Shown here one piece after another: positions 8,260 through 13,242 of a stretch of 13,251 nt of DNA. The stretch lies in NCBI GenBank assembly GCA_023446865.1, contig JAEXPL010000493.1, positions 1-13,251 of the forward strand, given 5' to 3'. A program made the translations under genes and the position numbers. This DNA comes from Verrucomicrobiota bacterium. Lineage in GTDB: Bacteria > Verrucomicrobiota > Verrucomicrobiia > Opitutales > Opitutaceae. A model generated the notes under the pieces. That model made no database searches and was not told the DNA's origin. It saw nothing but the letters and a program-made list of their open reading frames with translations. Within the stretch, counting starts at the first letter, position 1, and every line of letters starts with the position of its first letter.

Positions 8260-8419
8260 GCCGGTGAGCAGTGGACGGTAGACCGTGGCCGGTGATCGGT
8301 GTAGCGGAACGCGTGAGCGTTTCGATCCGGTGACGGGTCACTCGGAACGCGAAACTCGAAACGCGAAACGCGGCGATCGATCTGGAGAACCTGCAGGCCA
8401 GGGCGCTGACCTGGCACTC
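8260..8419 (+). repeat. composite repeat cassette, copy 2
   Basis: 160 bp, a direct repeat of 8011-8167 at 249 bp start-to-start distance. It has the same module order: GTGAGCAGTGGACGGTAGAC tract, family A hairpin (8306-8323), purine tract, CGATCGATCTGG (8374-8385), and hairpin GCCAGG/CCTGGC (8397-8415). The 3-bp insertion GCA lies just before the last hairpin, and the hairpin itself is unchanged. Confidence 0.9.
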
Positions 8420-8517
8420 CGACGCGTTCCGCTACGACAGTCCGCGCTCGGCCCTCGCTCGCAGCGCACAACGTGCGGGCTGGGGCCGTGGAAGCGAGAG
8501 ATGGCATCTGCGCCCTC

Positions 8518-8540
8518 AGGTCTTGCGGCAGGCGAGACCT
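8518..8540. repeat. 9-bp stem hairpin, AGGTCTTGC type
   Basis: AGGTCTTGC (8518-8526) pairs with GCGAGACCT (8532-8540) around the loop GGCAG, with one G-T wobble. A sister copy at 12220-12242 has perfectly paired arms of different sequence. It lies about 115 bp upstream of the regulator gene. No T-run follows on either strand. Confidence 0.65.
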
Positions 8541-8655
8541 CGGACCGGCCACCGGGCCGCCGCGAATCTGTGCCGCGTTGTTCATTTTGGCTTGAACACG
8601 CAACCGCCGGTCCGAAACTCACCGGCGAGTGCCCACATCACGTCGAGCCCCCGGC

Positions 8656-9183
8656 ATGGAGCCGGCCCCCGTCGCTCTTGCCGATGCCGCCCCGGAGGCG
8701 AGCGCGCTCACCCCTGCCCAATGCGAGATCGTCGAATTGTGCGCGGATGCGGTGCAGCAGCTCGGCCTCGCGCGCTCCGTTGGCCAGATCTACGGCGTGA
8801 TCTATGCCTCCCCGCGGCCGCTGGCGTTCGCCGATATCGTGTCGGGGCTGGGCATCAGCAACGGCTCGGTCAGCCAGGGCCTGCGTTTTCTGCGCGAGCT
8901 CGGGGCGGTGCGTTTGGTCGAGGATCCCGAGGGTCGCCGCGAGCTCTTCGTGGCGGAGACGGAGTTGCGGCGCTTGCTCGGCGGCGTGCTCGAACATCGG
9001 TTTCGTGCGCCGCTCGAGGTGAGTGCGGCGCGACTCAAGGAGTTGGCGGCCCGCATCGACCCCGCCGATGCGGCCCACCGCGAGTTCCTCGCGCAACGCA
9101 TCGAAAGCCTGCGCACCTGGCATCGCACGGCCCTGCATTTTCTCCCCCTGCTGCAGACGTTCATCGGAAAGGGGAAGGGGTAG
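8656..9183 (+). CDS. GbsR/MarR-family transcriptional regulator
   Basis: A 175-residue DNA-binding regulator. The winged helix-turn-helix covers about residues 36-100. LARSVGQIYGVIYASPRPLAF leads into the helix-turn-helix FADIVSGLGISNGSVSQGLRFLRELGAVRLV, followed by a wing and a strand with GRRELFVAE. A helical C-terminal part at about 103-170 is probably the dimerisation region. The LARSVGQIYG plus PLxFADIV-GISxGSVSQ signature is typical of GbsR-like MarR proteins, which in other bacteria control osmoprotectant genes; the target here is unknown. The frame can begin at GTG 8629 (nine residues longer). ATG 8656 is preferred because the extension adds only a low-complexity stretch; neither has a clear ribosome binding site. 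Divergent from pgi; autoregulation is possible but not visible. Confidence 0.88.
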   Translation: MEPAPVALADAAPEASALTPAQCEIVELCADAVQQLGLARSVGQIYGVIYASPRPLAFADIVSGLGISNGSVSQGLRFLRELGAVRLVEDPEGRRELFVAETELRRLLGGVLEHRFRAPLEVSAARLKELAARIDPADAAHREFLAQRIESLRTWHRTALHFLPLLQTFIGKGKG

Positions 9184-9261
9184 GGGACGACGACGGAGGA
9201 CGGACAGAAACCAGAAACCAGAGACCGGAGACCGGACGACAGAAGGTAACGAAGGACACGA

Positions 9262-9288
9262 TCGCGTAGAGGGCTCCGCCCCACGCGA
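9262..9288 (+). repeat. 27-nt two-stem hairpin, copy 1
   Basis: Outer stem TCGCGT (9262-9267) with ACGCGA (9283-9288). Inner stem GGGC (9271-9274) with GCCC (9278-9281) around loop TCC. There are three unpaired bases on the left side and one on the right. The same architecture recurs at 9460-9486 (inverted) and 13065-13091 (direct). Confidence 0.7.
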
Positions 9289-9459
9289 CTTCGCAGAGGA
9301 CAGAGGATCTTTCAGAATTCAGCAAAGACAGAGCATCTCTCGCCATTGCTAACGCAAGGGCTTGCGAGGCTCACCGCGTTCCCTTCCTCGCCCCTAGGCG
9401 CTCCGGTACGCGGTGGGACAGAGGACGGACGACAGACGACAGAGGACAGGATCAGACAA

Positions 9460-9486
9460 TCGCGTGGGGCGAAGCCCTTTACGCGA
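9460..9486 (-). repeat. 27-nt two-stem hairpin, copy 2 (inverted)
   Basis: Reverse-oriented copy: TCGCGT, one base, GGGC, loop GAA, GCCC, three bases, ACGCGA. Read on the minus strand it has the same 3-left/1-right asymmetry as the copy at 9262-9288, which shows it is an inverted copy of one element. The two lie 171 bp apart as an inverted pair. Confidence 0.7.
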
Positions 9487-9777
9487 ACACAGTTCACCGA
9501 ATGCGCGCCACCACCAGCGCCCACGCAGTCACCTCCCCGGGAAGTGACGGGGCGAAGCTCAGCCGCGTACCGGAGCGCAGCGAGGAACGCGGCTCGCCTC
9601 GCCAGCATTATTGCGTCCGCAAAATGCGAGAGATGTTTTTTCTCCCACCACGGACCGCAGCACGCCTCGCGATGACAGCTGTGTACCCACTGGAACACAG
9701 CGAGCCTTGCGGAACGCAACGATGAGAGATGGGACCGCAGCGAGGGAGGCCAGAGGCCGACCCACCGCGTACCGGTG

Positions 9778-9850
9778 TCCGGTGGACAGTGGACGGGTGC
9801 CGGTGGACTGTGGACAGTGGACGGTGGCCTGTGGCCGGTGGACAGTGGAG
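9778..9850 (+). repeat. GTGGACAGTGGACGG tandem tract
   Basis: About 73 bp of imperfect short-period units such as GTGGACAGTGGACGG and GTGGCCTGTGGCCGG. Shorter pieces of the same family lie at about 2577-2600 (inverted), 6252-6291 (inverted), 8015-8045 and 8263-8293. In translation it gives W-T-V-D-G-G repeats, a source of spurious gene calls. Confidence 0.7.
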
Positions 9851-9967
9851 ATTGTCGGAGCTGCGCCCCGGTTCGCCGCGTTCGCAGCCGCGTACCAACA
9901 TCTGCCGCGTACCAACTGGAACGCGGCATGGAACGCGGCTCCTCGCGCTTGCGCGCTGCGGTACGCG

Positions 9968-10041
9968 GCTGACCTGGCGCCACGTCACCGCCGTGGCCTA
10001 CAGTTTACCGGCACGAAACGCTCACGCGTTCCGCTACACCG
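9968..10041 (+). repeat. 74-bp direct repeat, copy 1
   Basis: Matches 10086-10159 at 73 of 74 positions (one T/C difference near 10006). It contains a hairpin GCCACG/CGTGGC (9979-9984, 9992-9997) and a family A hairpin GAAACGC/TCAC/GCGTTCC (10015-10032). The left arm of the GCCAGGTC stem seen beside copy 2 is absent here, so this copy looks truncated at that stem's loop. Confidence 0.9.
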
Positions 10042-10077
10042 AGCTCCGCCCTCCGTCGTCCCGTTGCCTTGTTGTAG

Positions 10078-10159
10078 GCCAGGTCGCTGACCTGGCGCCA
10101 CGTCACCGCCGTGGCCTACAGTTCACCGGCACGAAACGCTCACGCGTTCCGCTACACCG
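10078..10159 (+). repeat. 74-bp direct repeat, copy 2, with complete leading hairpin
   Basis: The repeat itself is 10086-10159. The preceding GCCAGGTC (10078-10085) forms a perfect 8-bp stem with GACCTGGC (10089-10096) around loop GCT. The GCCACG/CGTGGC stem and the family A hairpin (10133-10150) follow. Three consecutive stems make this the most structured stretch of the window. Confidence 0.88.
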
Positions 10160-10396
10160 GTCCACCGTCTCCCGGCAACTGGCCACTGGTCACCGATGAC
10201 CGTCTTCTGCATTGTCCTGCGTGCCTGAGCTGCTAGGGTCCGCGCCGCAAACCACTTTTCGGCGACAGCGTTCGCCGGGCTAGACACCACCAACCGCCAC
10301 CAGAATTTCGCCCGCACCTTCGTTTTCGTGCTGCCGCCCCCACGCAGCCCCGGAAGCGGAAGACACCACCGCTTCCCTTTTCCGCCTGCCTGACCC

Positions 10397-11041
10397 ATGC
10401 GCTACATCGCGATCAACTGGCTCTATCTGATTCTCTCGACCGTCGTGCTGTGGACGCCGCTGGTGCTCTTCGTCGGCCGGCGGCTGCGCAAGAAGCTCAC
10501 CTATCCCGAGCGCAACTACTGCGTGGGCATGAACCACCTGCTGCTCTCGCCGTGGTCGTGGCTCGACCTGCTCCGCTCCGGTGCGGCCGCCTGGGTGCTC
10601 GTGCATCTCGCGGTCAAGGTGACGGTGATCAAGCAGACGGTGGCGTTGCGGGTGATCGACCAGACCAACCCGTATCCGGCGCTCGGGCTGCAGGTGGCGA
10701 TCCTCGGGATCGGCGTGCTGCTGCAGGTGTTCGCGACCGGCAACGTGCTGATCCGCGTGGCGCCGTTGTTCTACCTGATGGGCGTCGCGATCGGCGTGGC
10801 GCCGTGGCAGATGGCCGTGTTTGGCGGACTTCTCGCGCTCACAATCGGCGGACTCGTGCGCTGGCCGCTCGGCGTGTTCCTCTTCCTGCCCGTGTGCTAC
10901 GCCGGCTTCGCCTATCTCTTCAAGCAACTCTCGCCGCTATATCTCGTGCCCGCGGCGCTGTCCGGCACGGCGTTCGTGTGTAGCATGCTCATCGACCGCC
11001 CGCTCGCTTGGCTGGTCACCCACACGCAGGCACGGGAGTGA
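10397..11041 (+). CDS. integral membrane protein of unknown function
   Basis: A 214-residue hydrophobic protein that I do not recognise. Likely membrane helices are about residues 6-26, 95-115, 118-135, 137-153, 156-175 and 180-198. The basic cluster RRLRKK (28-33) directly after the first helix suggests an outside N-terminus and a cytoplasmic loop by the positive-inside rule. The loop at 34-60 carries PERNYCVGMNHLLLSPWSWLDLLRS. No catalytic motif, signal-peptidase site or transporter signature is visible. Strong GC-rich codon bias, consistent length and the hydrophobic pattern make it a real gene. The start is the first ATG after a repeat-rich gap and lacks a visible ribosome binding site. 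It stands alone; neighbours give no functional hint. Confidence 0.85.
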   Translation: MRYIAINWLYLILSTVVLWTPLVLFVGRRLRKKLTYPERNYCVGMNHLLLSPWSWLDLLRSGAAAWVLVHLAVKVTVIKQTVALRVIDQTNPYPALGLQVAILGIGVLLQVFATGNVLIRVAPLFYLMGVAIGVAPWQMAVFGGLLALTIGGLVRWPLGVFLFLPVCYAGFAYLFKQLSPLYLVPAALSGTAFVCSMLIDRPLAWLVTHTQARE

Positions 11042-11126
11042 AGTGAGAAACGCGGAACGGGGAACGTGGAACGCGGAACGAGGCGGAAACGATCGATCTG
11101 GAAATCAGGAACTCAGGAAACTGTAG

Positions 11127-11145
11127 GCCGGGGTGCCGACCTGGC
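11127..11145 (+). repeat. GTAGGCC-family hairpin
   Basis: GCCGGGG and CCTGGC arms around a short loop, with an imperfect stem (one G-T wobble and a mismatch near the loop). Related stems are GCCAGG/CCTGGC at 8145-8163 and 8397-8415, GCCAGGTC/GACCTGGC at 10078-10096, and GCCGGG/CCCGGC at 11935-11953. Confidence 0.55.
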
Positions 11146-11254
11146 CTTCCGATCCGGACGAGAGTGAACGTGGACAGCTGGAAGGCGGGAACGGCGACGT
11201 TAACCGCAAAGAACGCAGAGGCGGCAGAGACCGGACGACCGGAGCGCGGTTGGC

Positions 11255-11321
11255 TGCCGGGCAGGAAACCCTCCACGACTGGGACGACGTGAAGGCTCGC
11301 TTGCTCGTTCCCCTGGCCTGA
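11255..11321 (+). pseudogene. possible eroded antitoxin C-terminus
   Basis: The frame ending in TGA at 11319-11321 reads RLAAGQETLHDWDDVKAR followed by LLVPLA. The HDWDDVKARL ending resembles the C-terminal toxin-binding tail of RelB-like addiction-module antitoxins (a W-E-E-V-K-A-R-L pattern). Upstream the frame runs straight into a repeat tract (11201-11230), with no antitoxin N-terminus. It may be a remnant of an earlier toxin-antitoxin locus, or chance. Low confidence. Confidence 0.25.
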
Positions 11322-11365
11322 CGCCGCCACTTGCGCTGGCGTGGCGATCATCCTACTTTCCATCC

Positions 11366-11578
11366 ATGTCTTTCGCTGAGATCAAACAAGCAGCCGAGAA
11401 GCTCTCCTCTGCGGAGGTGCTCTATCTGGCGGCGTACTTCCACCACTTGTCTCGGCGGAAGGACCCTGCATACCTCGCCAGCCTTGACGAAGCTTGGCAG
11501 GTTGCGGAAGCCGGTGATCGGATTTCGCTCGAGGAATTGCGTCGGCTCGAGCGCGAGGCCAGTGGGGCGGGCCTGTGA
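11366..11578 (+). CDS. RelB-like addiction-module antitoxin
   Basis: A 70-residue protein that should neutralise the toxin encoded immediately downstream. It has the shape of the small addiction-module component family: an N-terminal helix (FAEIKQAAEKLSSAEVLYLAAYF), a charged middle, and a C-terminal toxin-binding tail AGDRISLEELRRLEREAS. Its TGA is inside the toxin start (GTGA, 4-nt overlap), the arrangement expected for a coupled antitoxin-toxin pair. G+C is about 56% over the first 90 bases by hand count, well below neighbouring housekeeping genes, which suggests transfer. There is no clear ribosome binding site. The inverted repeat at 11325-11341 is a candidate operator for autorepression. 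Function inferred from size, pairing and tail. Confidence 0.82.
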   Translation: MSFAEIKQAAEKLSSAEVLYLAAYFHHLSRRKDPAYLASLDEAWQVAEAGDRISLEELRRLEREASGAGL

Positions 11579-11829
11579 CTCTTGGCTACGAGTTTTCCCT
11601 GGTTGGGGACGCAGCGCGGTCACTCATCGCGCTCCCACCCCGGCGGCGACACAAAGCGTTGGCGCTGATCGAGGGATTGGCCGCTGATCCCTTCATGAAG
11701 CCCGATTTACAGGAACAAGGCCCCTCGGGGAGGACCTTTTCGATTCTGGTTCGCGACGATCTTCTTTTGACCTACTGGGTCGATCACGCCGCGAAGGAGC
11801 TGCGTGTGTTGCGGATCGAGTTCGTTTGA
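11575..11829 (+). CDS. RelE/ParE-family toxin
   Basis: An 84-residue toxin of the RelE/ParE superfamily. Members either cleave mRNA at the ribosome or poison gyrase; the sequence alone does not say which. It shows the expected order: an N-terminal strand (YEFSLVGDAARSL), two helices (RRRHKALALIEGLAADPF), then strands G-RTFSILVRDDLLLTYWVD and the terminal ELRVLRIEFV. The usual basic catalytic residues are not obvious after the TYWVD strand. The GTG start at 11575 is chosen because it overlaps the antitoxin TGA and no ATG is available before the conserved N-terminus. It forms a two-gene operon with 11366-11578. Confidence 0.85.
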   Translation: MTLGYEFSLVGDAARSLIALPPRRRHKALALIEGLAADPFMKPDLQEQGPSGRTFSILVRDDLLLTYWVDHAAKELRVLRIEFV

Positions 11830-11934
11830 TGGCAGTGCTGGACCGTCTGGTGAACCGTGGCGCGATGGCCGAGAGCGCTGAACCCGAAAGGCGGAAGATC
11901 GAATTTGGAACGCGAGGAATCAGGGTCGCTGTAG

Positions 11935-11953
11935 GCCGGGGCGGCGACCCGGC
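11935..11953 (+). repeat. GTAGGCC-family hairpin, GC-compensated variant
   Basis: GCCGGG (11935-11940) pairs perfectly with CCCGGC (11948-11953). The 8145-8163 and 8397-8415 copies use GCCAGG/CCTGGC at the same place, so the fourth pair has changed from A-T to G-C on both arms. Confidence 0.65.
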
Positions 11954-12165
11954 ATCCGGAATTGCGACAGAAGGTAACGAAGGGAAGGAAGGGTAGGAAT
12001 CGGTGAGCAGAGTAGGGTTCTGCTGTTCAGCATTCTGCCCAGCGGCAGAACGGCGCCAAGCGCCTACGAGACGACGGAGGACGCAGAACGGAAACTTGAA
12101 ACGCGTAACGGGGAACGGAGCGGAAGCGATCGATCTGGAACTCAAGGAACCAGGAATAGAGGCCC

Positions 12166-12183
12166 GAAACGCTCACGCGTTCC
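12166..12183 (-). repeat. family A hairpin
   Basis: GAAACGC (12166-12172), loop TCAC, GCGTTCC (12177-12183), followed by GCTACA. Same sequence as the copies at 10015-10032, 10133-10150 and 13225-13242, and the reverse complement of those at 8057-8074 and 8306-8323. Read on the minus strand all seven pairs form, one of them a G-T wobble. Confidence 0.75.
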
Positions 12184-12219
12184 GCTACAGCCCTCCCGGG
12201 CGCCGCTTGCGGCGACCTC

Positions 12220-12242
12220 AGGTTTTGCGGCACGCAAAACCT
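12220..12242. repeat. 9-bp stem hairpin, AGGTTTTGC type
   Basis: AGGTTTTGC (12220-12228) pairs perfectly with GCAAAACCT (12234-12242) around loop GGCAC. Compared with the copy at 8518-8540, two positions of the right arm and one of the left differ while pairing is kept. It lies about 75 bp upstream of the antitoxin gene. Confidence 0.7.
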
Positions 12243-12297
12243 CTTGAGACCTCTCGTTGACGTTCCCAGGGCGCGGCGCCATTGACAGAAGTATTCC

Positions 12298-12318
12298 GTG
12301 AGACAAGGTTGTGAGACA
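12298..12318 (+). promoter_or_regulatory. direct repeats before the Phd-like antitoxin, candidate operator
   Basis: GTGAGACA occurs twice, at 12298-12305 and 12311-12318, 13 bp apart, the second overlapping the antitoxin ATG. Phd-type antitoxins usually autorepress by binding repeats near their own promoter, and this position fits. AAGG between the repeats is the only ribosome-binding-like element. Binding is inferred. Confidence 0.4.
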
Positions 12319-12572
12319 TGAAGACCGCGACTGTTCGCGAACTCCGCAATGCCTTCCCGAAAGTCTACCGTCTCATTCAAAACGGCGAGTCGGTTGAGAT
12401 CACCAATCGGCGCAAGGTCGTTGCCACCTTATCGCCCCCGACCAGCAAGAAGGCGGCTCGGCTTCTGCGCCCATGGTCCGACGTGGATGTTCGCCTTTCA
12501 GAATTGAGCCAGCAGCCGATGCTCCCGGTATCGGGTGCCGACTTGCTCGCCCAGGATCGCGATCGGTTCTGA
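12318..12572 (+). CDS. Phd/YefM-type antitoxin
   Basis: An 84-residue antitoxin that should bind and inhibit the PIN toxin downstream and repress its own operon. The N-terminal Phd/YefM fold is clear: TATVRELRNAFPKVYRLIQ, then NGESVEITNRRKVVATLSP, matching the family pattern of a helix followed by GE-x-V-x-I-T-x-R-x-K-x-V-A-x-L. The C-terminal tail (about 40-84), ending GADLLAQDRDRF, is the expected toxin-binding region. The toxin start is 7 nt after the stop. G+C is about 54% over the first 80 bases by hand count, lower than the neighbouring housekeeping genes. The start is the first ATG of the conserved domain, preceded by the GTGAGACA repeats. Confidence 0.88.
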   Translation: MKTATVRELRNAFPKVYRLIQNGESVEITNRRKVVATLSPPTSKKAARLLRPWSDVDVRLSELSQQPMLPVSGADLLAQDRDRF

Positions 12573-12579
12573 TCCGTCG

Positions 12580-13014
12580 ATGGTCTACGCTGATACCTCT
12601 TTCCTGTTTTCGCTTGTGCTGCACGACGCCAACACCGCCGCAGCCTGCGCCTACCTCAAGGGGCATCCGGTCAGCCTCATGTTCACCCCCTGGCAGCGAT
12701 GCGAACTGCAGAACGCGATTCGCCTGTCCGTTTGGCGGGGAAATTGCGACGCCGCCGCGGCGAAGCGCGCTCTCGAACGGATCGCTGCGGATGTTGCCAG
12801 CGGGAATCTTGATGAGACACCGCTGGTTTGGCCCGACGTGCTCAGGATCGCGAATGAACTCAGTGAGAAGCATACTGCGGCCCTGGGCGTGCGCTCATTG
12901 GATTTGCTCCATGTGGCTGCGGCGGAAAGCCTCCGCGCGAAGACGTTTCTTACCTGTGATGGCCGTCAACTCGCACTGGCGCGGGTGGCCGGCCTGCAGG
13001 CCAGCAAGATTTGA
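12580..13014 (+). CDS. vapC: VapC-type PIN-domain toxin
   Basis: A 144-residue PIN-domain endoribonuclease toxin; family members cleave tRNA or rRNA using Mg2+. The acidic quartet is visible: D5 in MVYADTSF, E42 in WQRCELQNAI, D108 in SLDLLHVAAA and D127 in FLTCDGRQLALA. Length and motif spacing are normal, so the toxin looks active. The frame stays open 15 codons upstream into the antitoxin gene, but ATG 12580 is chosen because the PIN domain starts immediately after it and the gap to the antitoxin is only 7 nt. It pairs with a Phd/YefM-type rather than an AbrB- or CopG-type antitoxin, a known combination. Confidence 0.92.
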   Translation: MVYADTSFLFSLVLHDANTAAACAYLKGHPVSLMFTPWQRCELQNAIRLSVWRGNCDAAAAKRALERIAADVASGNLDETPLVWPDVLRIANELSEKHTAALGVRSLDLLHVAAAESLRAKTFLTCDGRQLALARVAGLQASKI

Positions 13015-13064
13015 ACGGGCAGGGGTCGGAGGACTGAGGTAACAGGTCGCAGGTAACAGAGTGA

Positions 13065-13091
13065 TCGCGTAAAAGGCTGCGCCCCACGCGA
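13065..13091 (+). repeat. 27-nt two-stem hairpin, copy 3
   Basis: Outer stem TCGCGT (13065-13070) with ACGCGA (13086-13091). The inner stem AGGC/GCCC has one mismatch, with loop TGC. It has the same length and left/right asymmetry as the copies at 9262-9288 and 9460-9486. Confidence 0.65.
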
Positions 13092-13224
13092 TGTCTGAGG
13101 CGCAAACGATCGATCTGGAAATCTGGAACTCAGGAAGCCGTAGGCTAGGGTGCCGATTCCCGGAGCGTGAAACCACTGATGCACACTAATGGGCACTAAC
13201 TCGGAAACTCGGAACGCGGAACTC

Positions 13225-13242
13225 GAAACGCTCACGCGTTCC
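13225..13242 (-). repeat. family A hairpin at window edge
   Basis: GAAACGC, loop TCAC, GCGTTCC, followed by GCTACACCG as in the copies at 10015-10032 and 10133-10150. It directly follows a GGAACGCGGAACTC purine tract, as in the 12085-12183 region. Confidence 0.75.

Larger units (their letters stand above)
7868..8655. repeat. divergent pgi/regulator gap filled by a duplicated repeat cassette
   Basis: A 788-bp gap between divergent genes, so both promoters should be inside. 7868-8010 shows no recognisable motif. 8011-8167 and 8260-8419 are two copies of one cassette, reported separately. Between them, 8169-8212 matches 11151-11194 at about 38 of 44 positions, and 8222-8254 is a GGTAACGAAGG tract. 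8518-8540 is a strong hairpin. No credible ORF. Confidence 0.6.
9184..10396. repeat. 1.2-kb repeat-mosaic gap without genes
   Basis: The largest gap. From left to right: a period-8 purine tract with GAAACCA/GAGACCGG units (about 9206-9232) running into a GGTAACGAAGG tract (9233-9258); two inverted copies of a 27-nt hairpin (9262-9288, 9460-9486); CGTACCGGAGCGCAGCGAGG and its inverted relative near 9566-9595 and 9930-9967; a long GTGGACAGTGGACGG tract (about 9778-9850); and two 74-bp direct repeats. The last 240 bp (about 10160-10396) are less repetitive and should hold the promoter of the membrane-protein gene. Frames here give tryptophan/valine-rich repeats such as GGQWTVD and are not genes. 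Confidence 0.6.
11042..11365. repeat. repeat-mosaic gap with a possible antitoxin remnant
   Basis: Begins directly after the membrane-protein stop with a GGAACGTGGAACGCGG purine tract (11046-11088). CGATCGATCTGG (11090-11101), a GTAGGCC hairpin (11127-11145) and the 44-bp module shared with 8169-8212 (11151-11194) follow. 11201-11230 is an AACCGCAAAGAACGCAGAGG tract. 11255-11321 may be eroded coding sequence. An imperfect inverted repeat CGCCA/TGGCG (11325-11341) lies just upstream of the next gene and could be its operator. Confidence 0.55.
11830..12317. repeat. repeat-mosaic gap between the two toxin-antitoxin loci
   Basis: A 488-bp gap without a credible gene. It holds a GTAGGCC hairpin (11935-11953), a GACAGAAGGTAACGAAGG tract (11965-12000), a GGTGAGCAG stub (12002-12010), a purine tract (about 12090-12125), CGATCGATCTGG (12127-12138), a family A hairpin (12166-12183) and the hairpin at 12220-12242. 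The final 75 bp should contain the promoter of the Phd/VapC operon. A TTGACA hexamer at 12282-12287 has no good -10 partner. Confidence 0.6.

Noticed and set aside
8011..8419. CRISPR array
   Set aside because: There are only two copies, long and composite, with internal hairpins and no uniform spacers; no cas genes nearby.
9312..9983. 223-codon minus-strand frame in the large gap
   Set aside because: Made of repeat-derived Ser/Thr/Pro/His stretches with no domain.
9184..10396. tRNA or structured RNA gene in the large gap
   Set aside because: No cloverleaf arms or T-loop sequence could be found. The structure present belongs to repeat families that also occur elsewhere.
12282..12310. Sigma-70 promoter with TTGACA for the Phd/VapC operon
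   Set aside because: The hexamer is perfect, but the sequence 17 bp downstream (AAGGTT) matches the -10 consensus poorly.
12535..12579. N-terminal extension of the VapC gene
   Set aside because: The extra 15 residues precede the conserved PIN start and lie inside the antitoxin gene.
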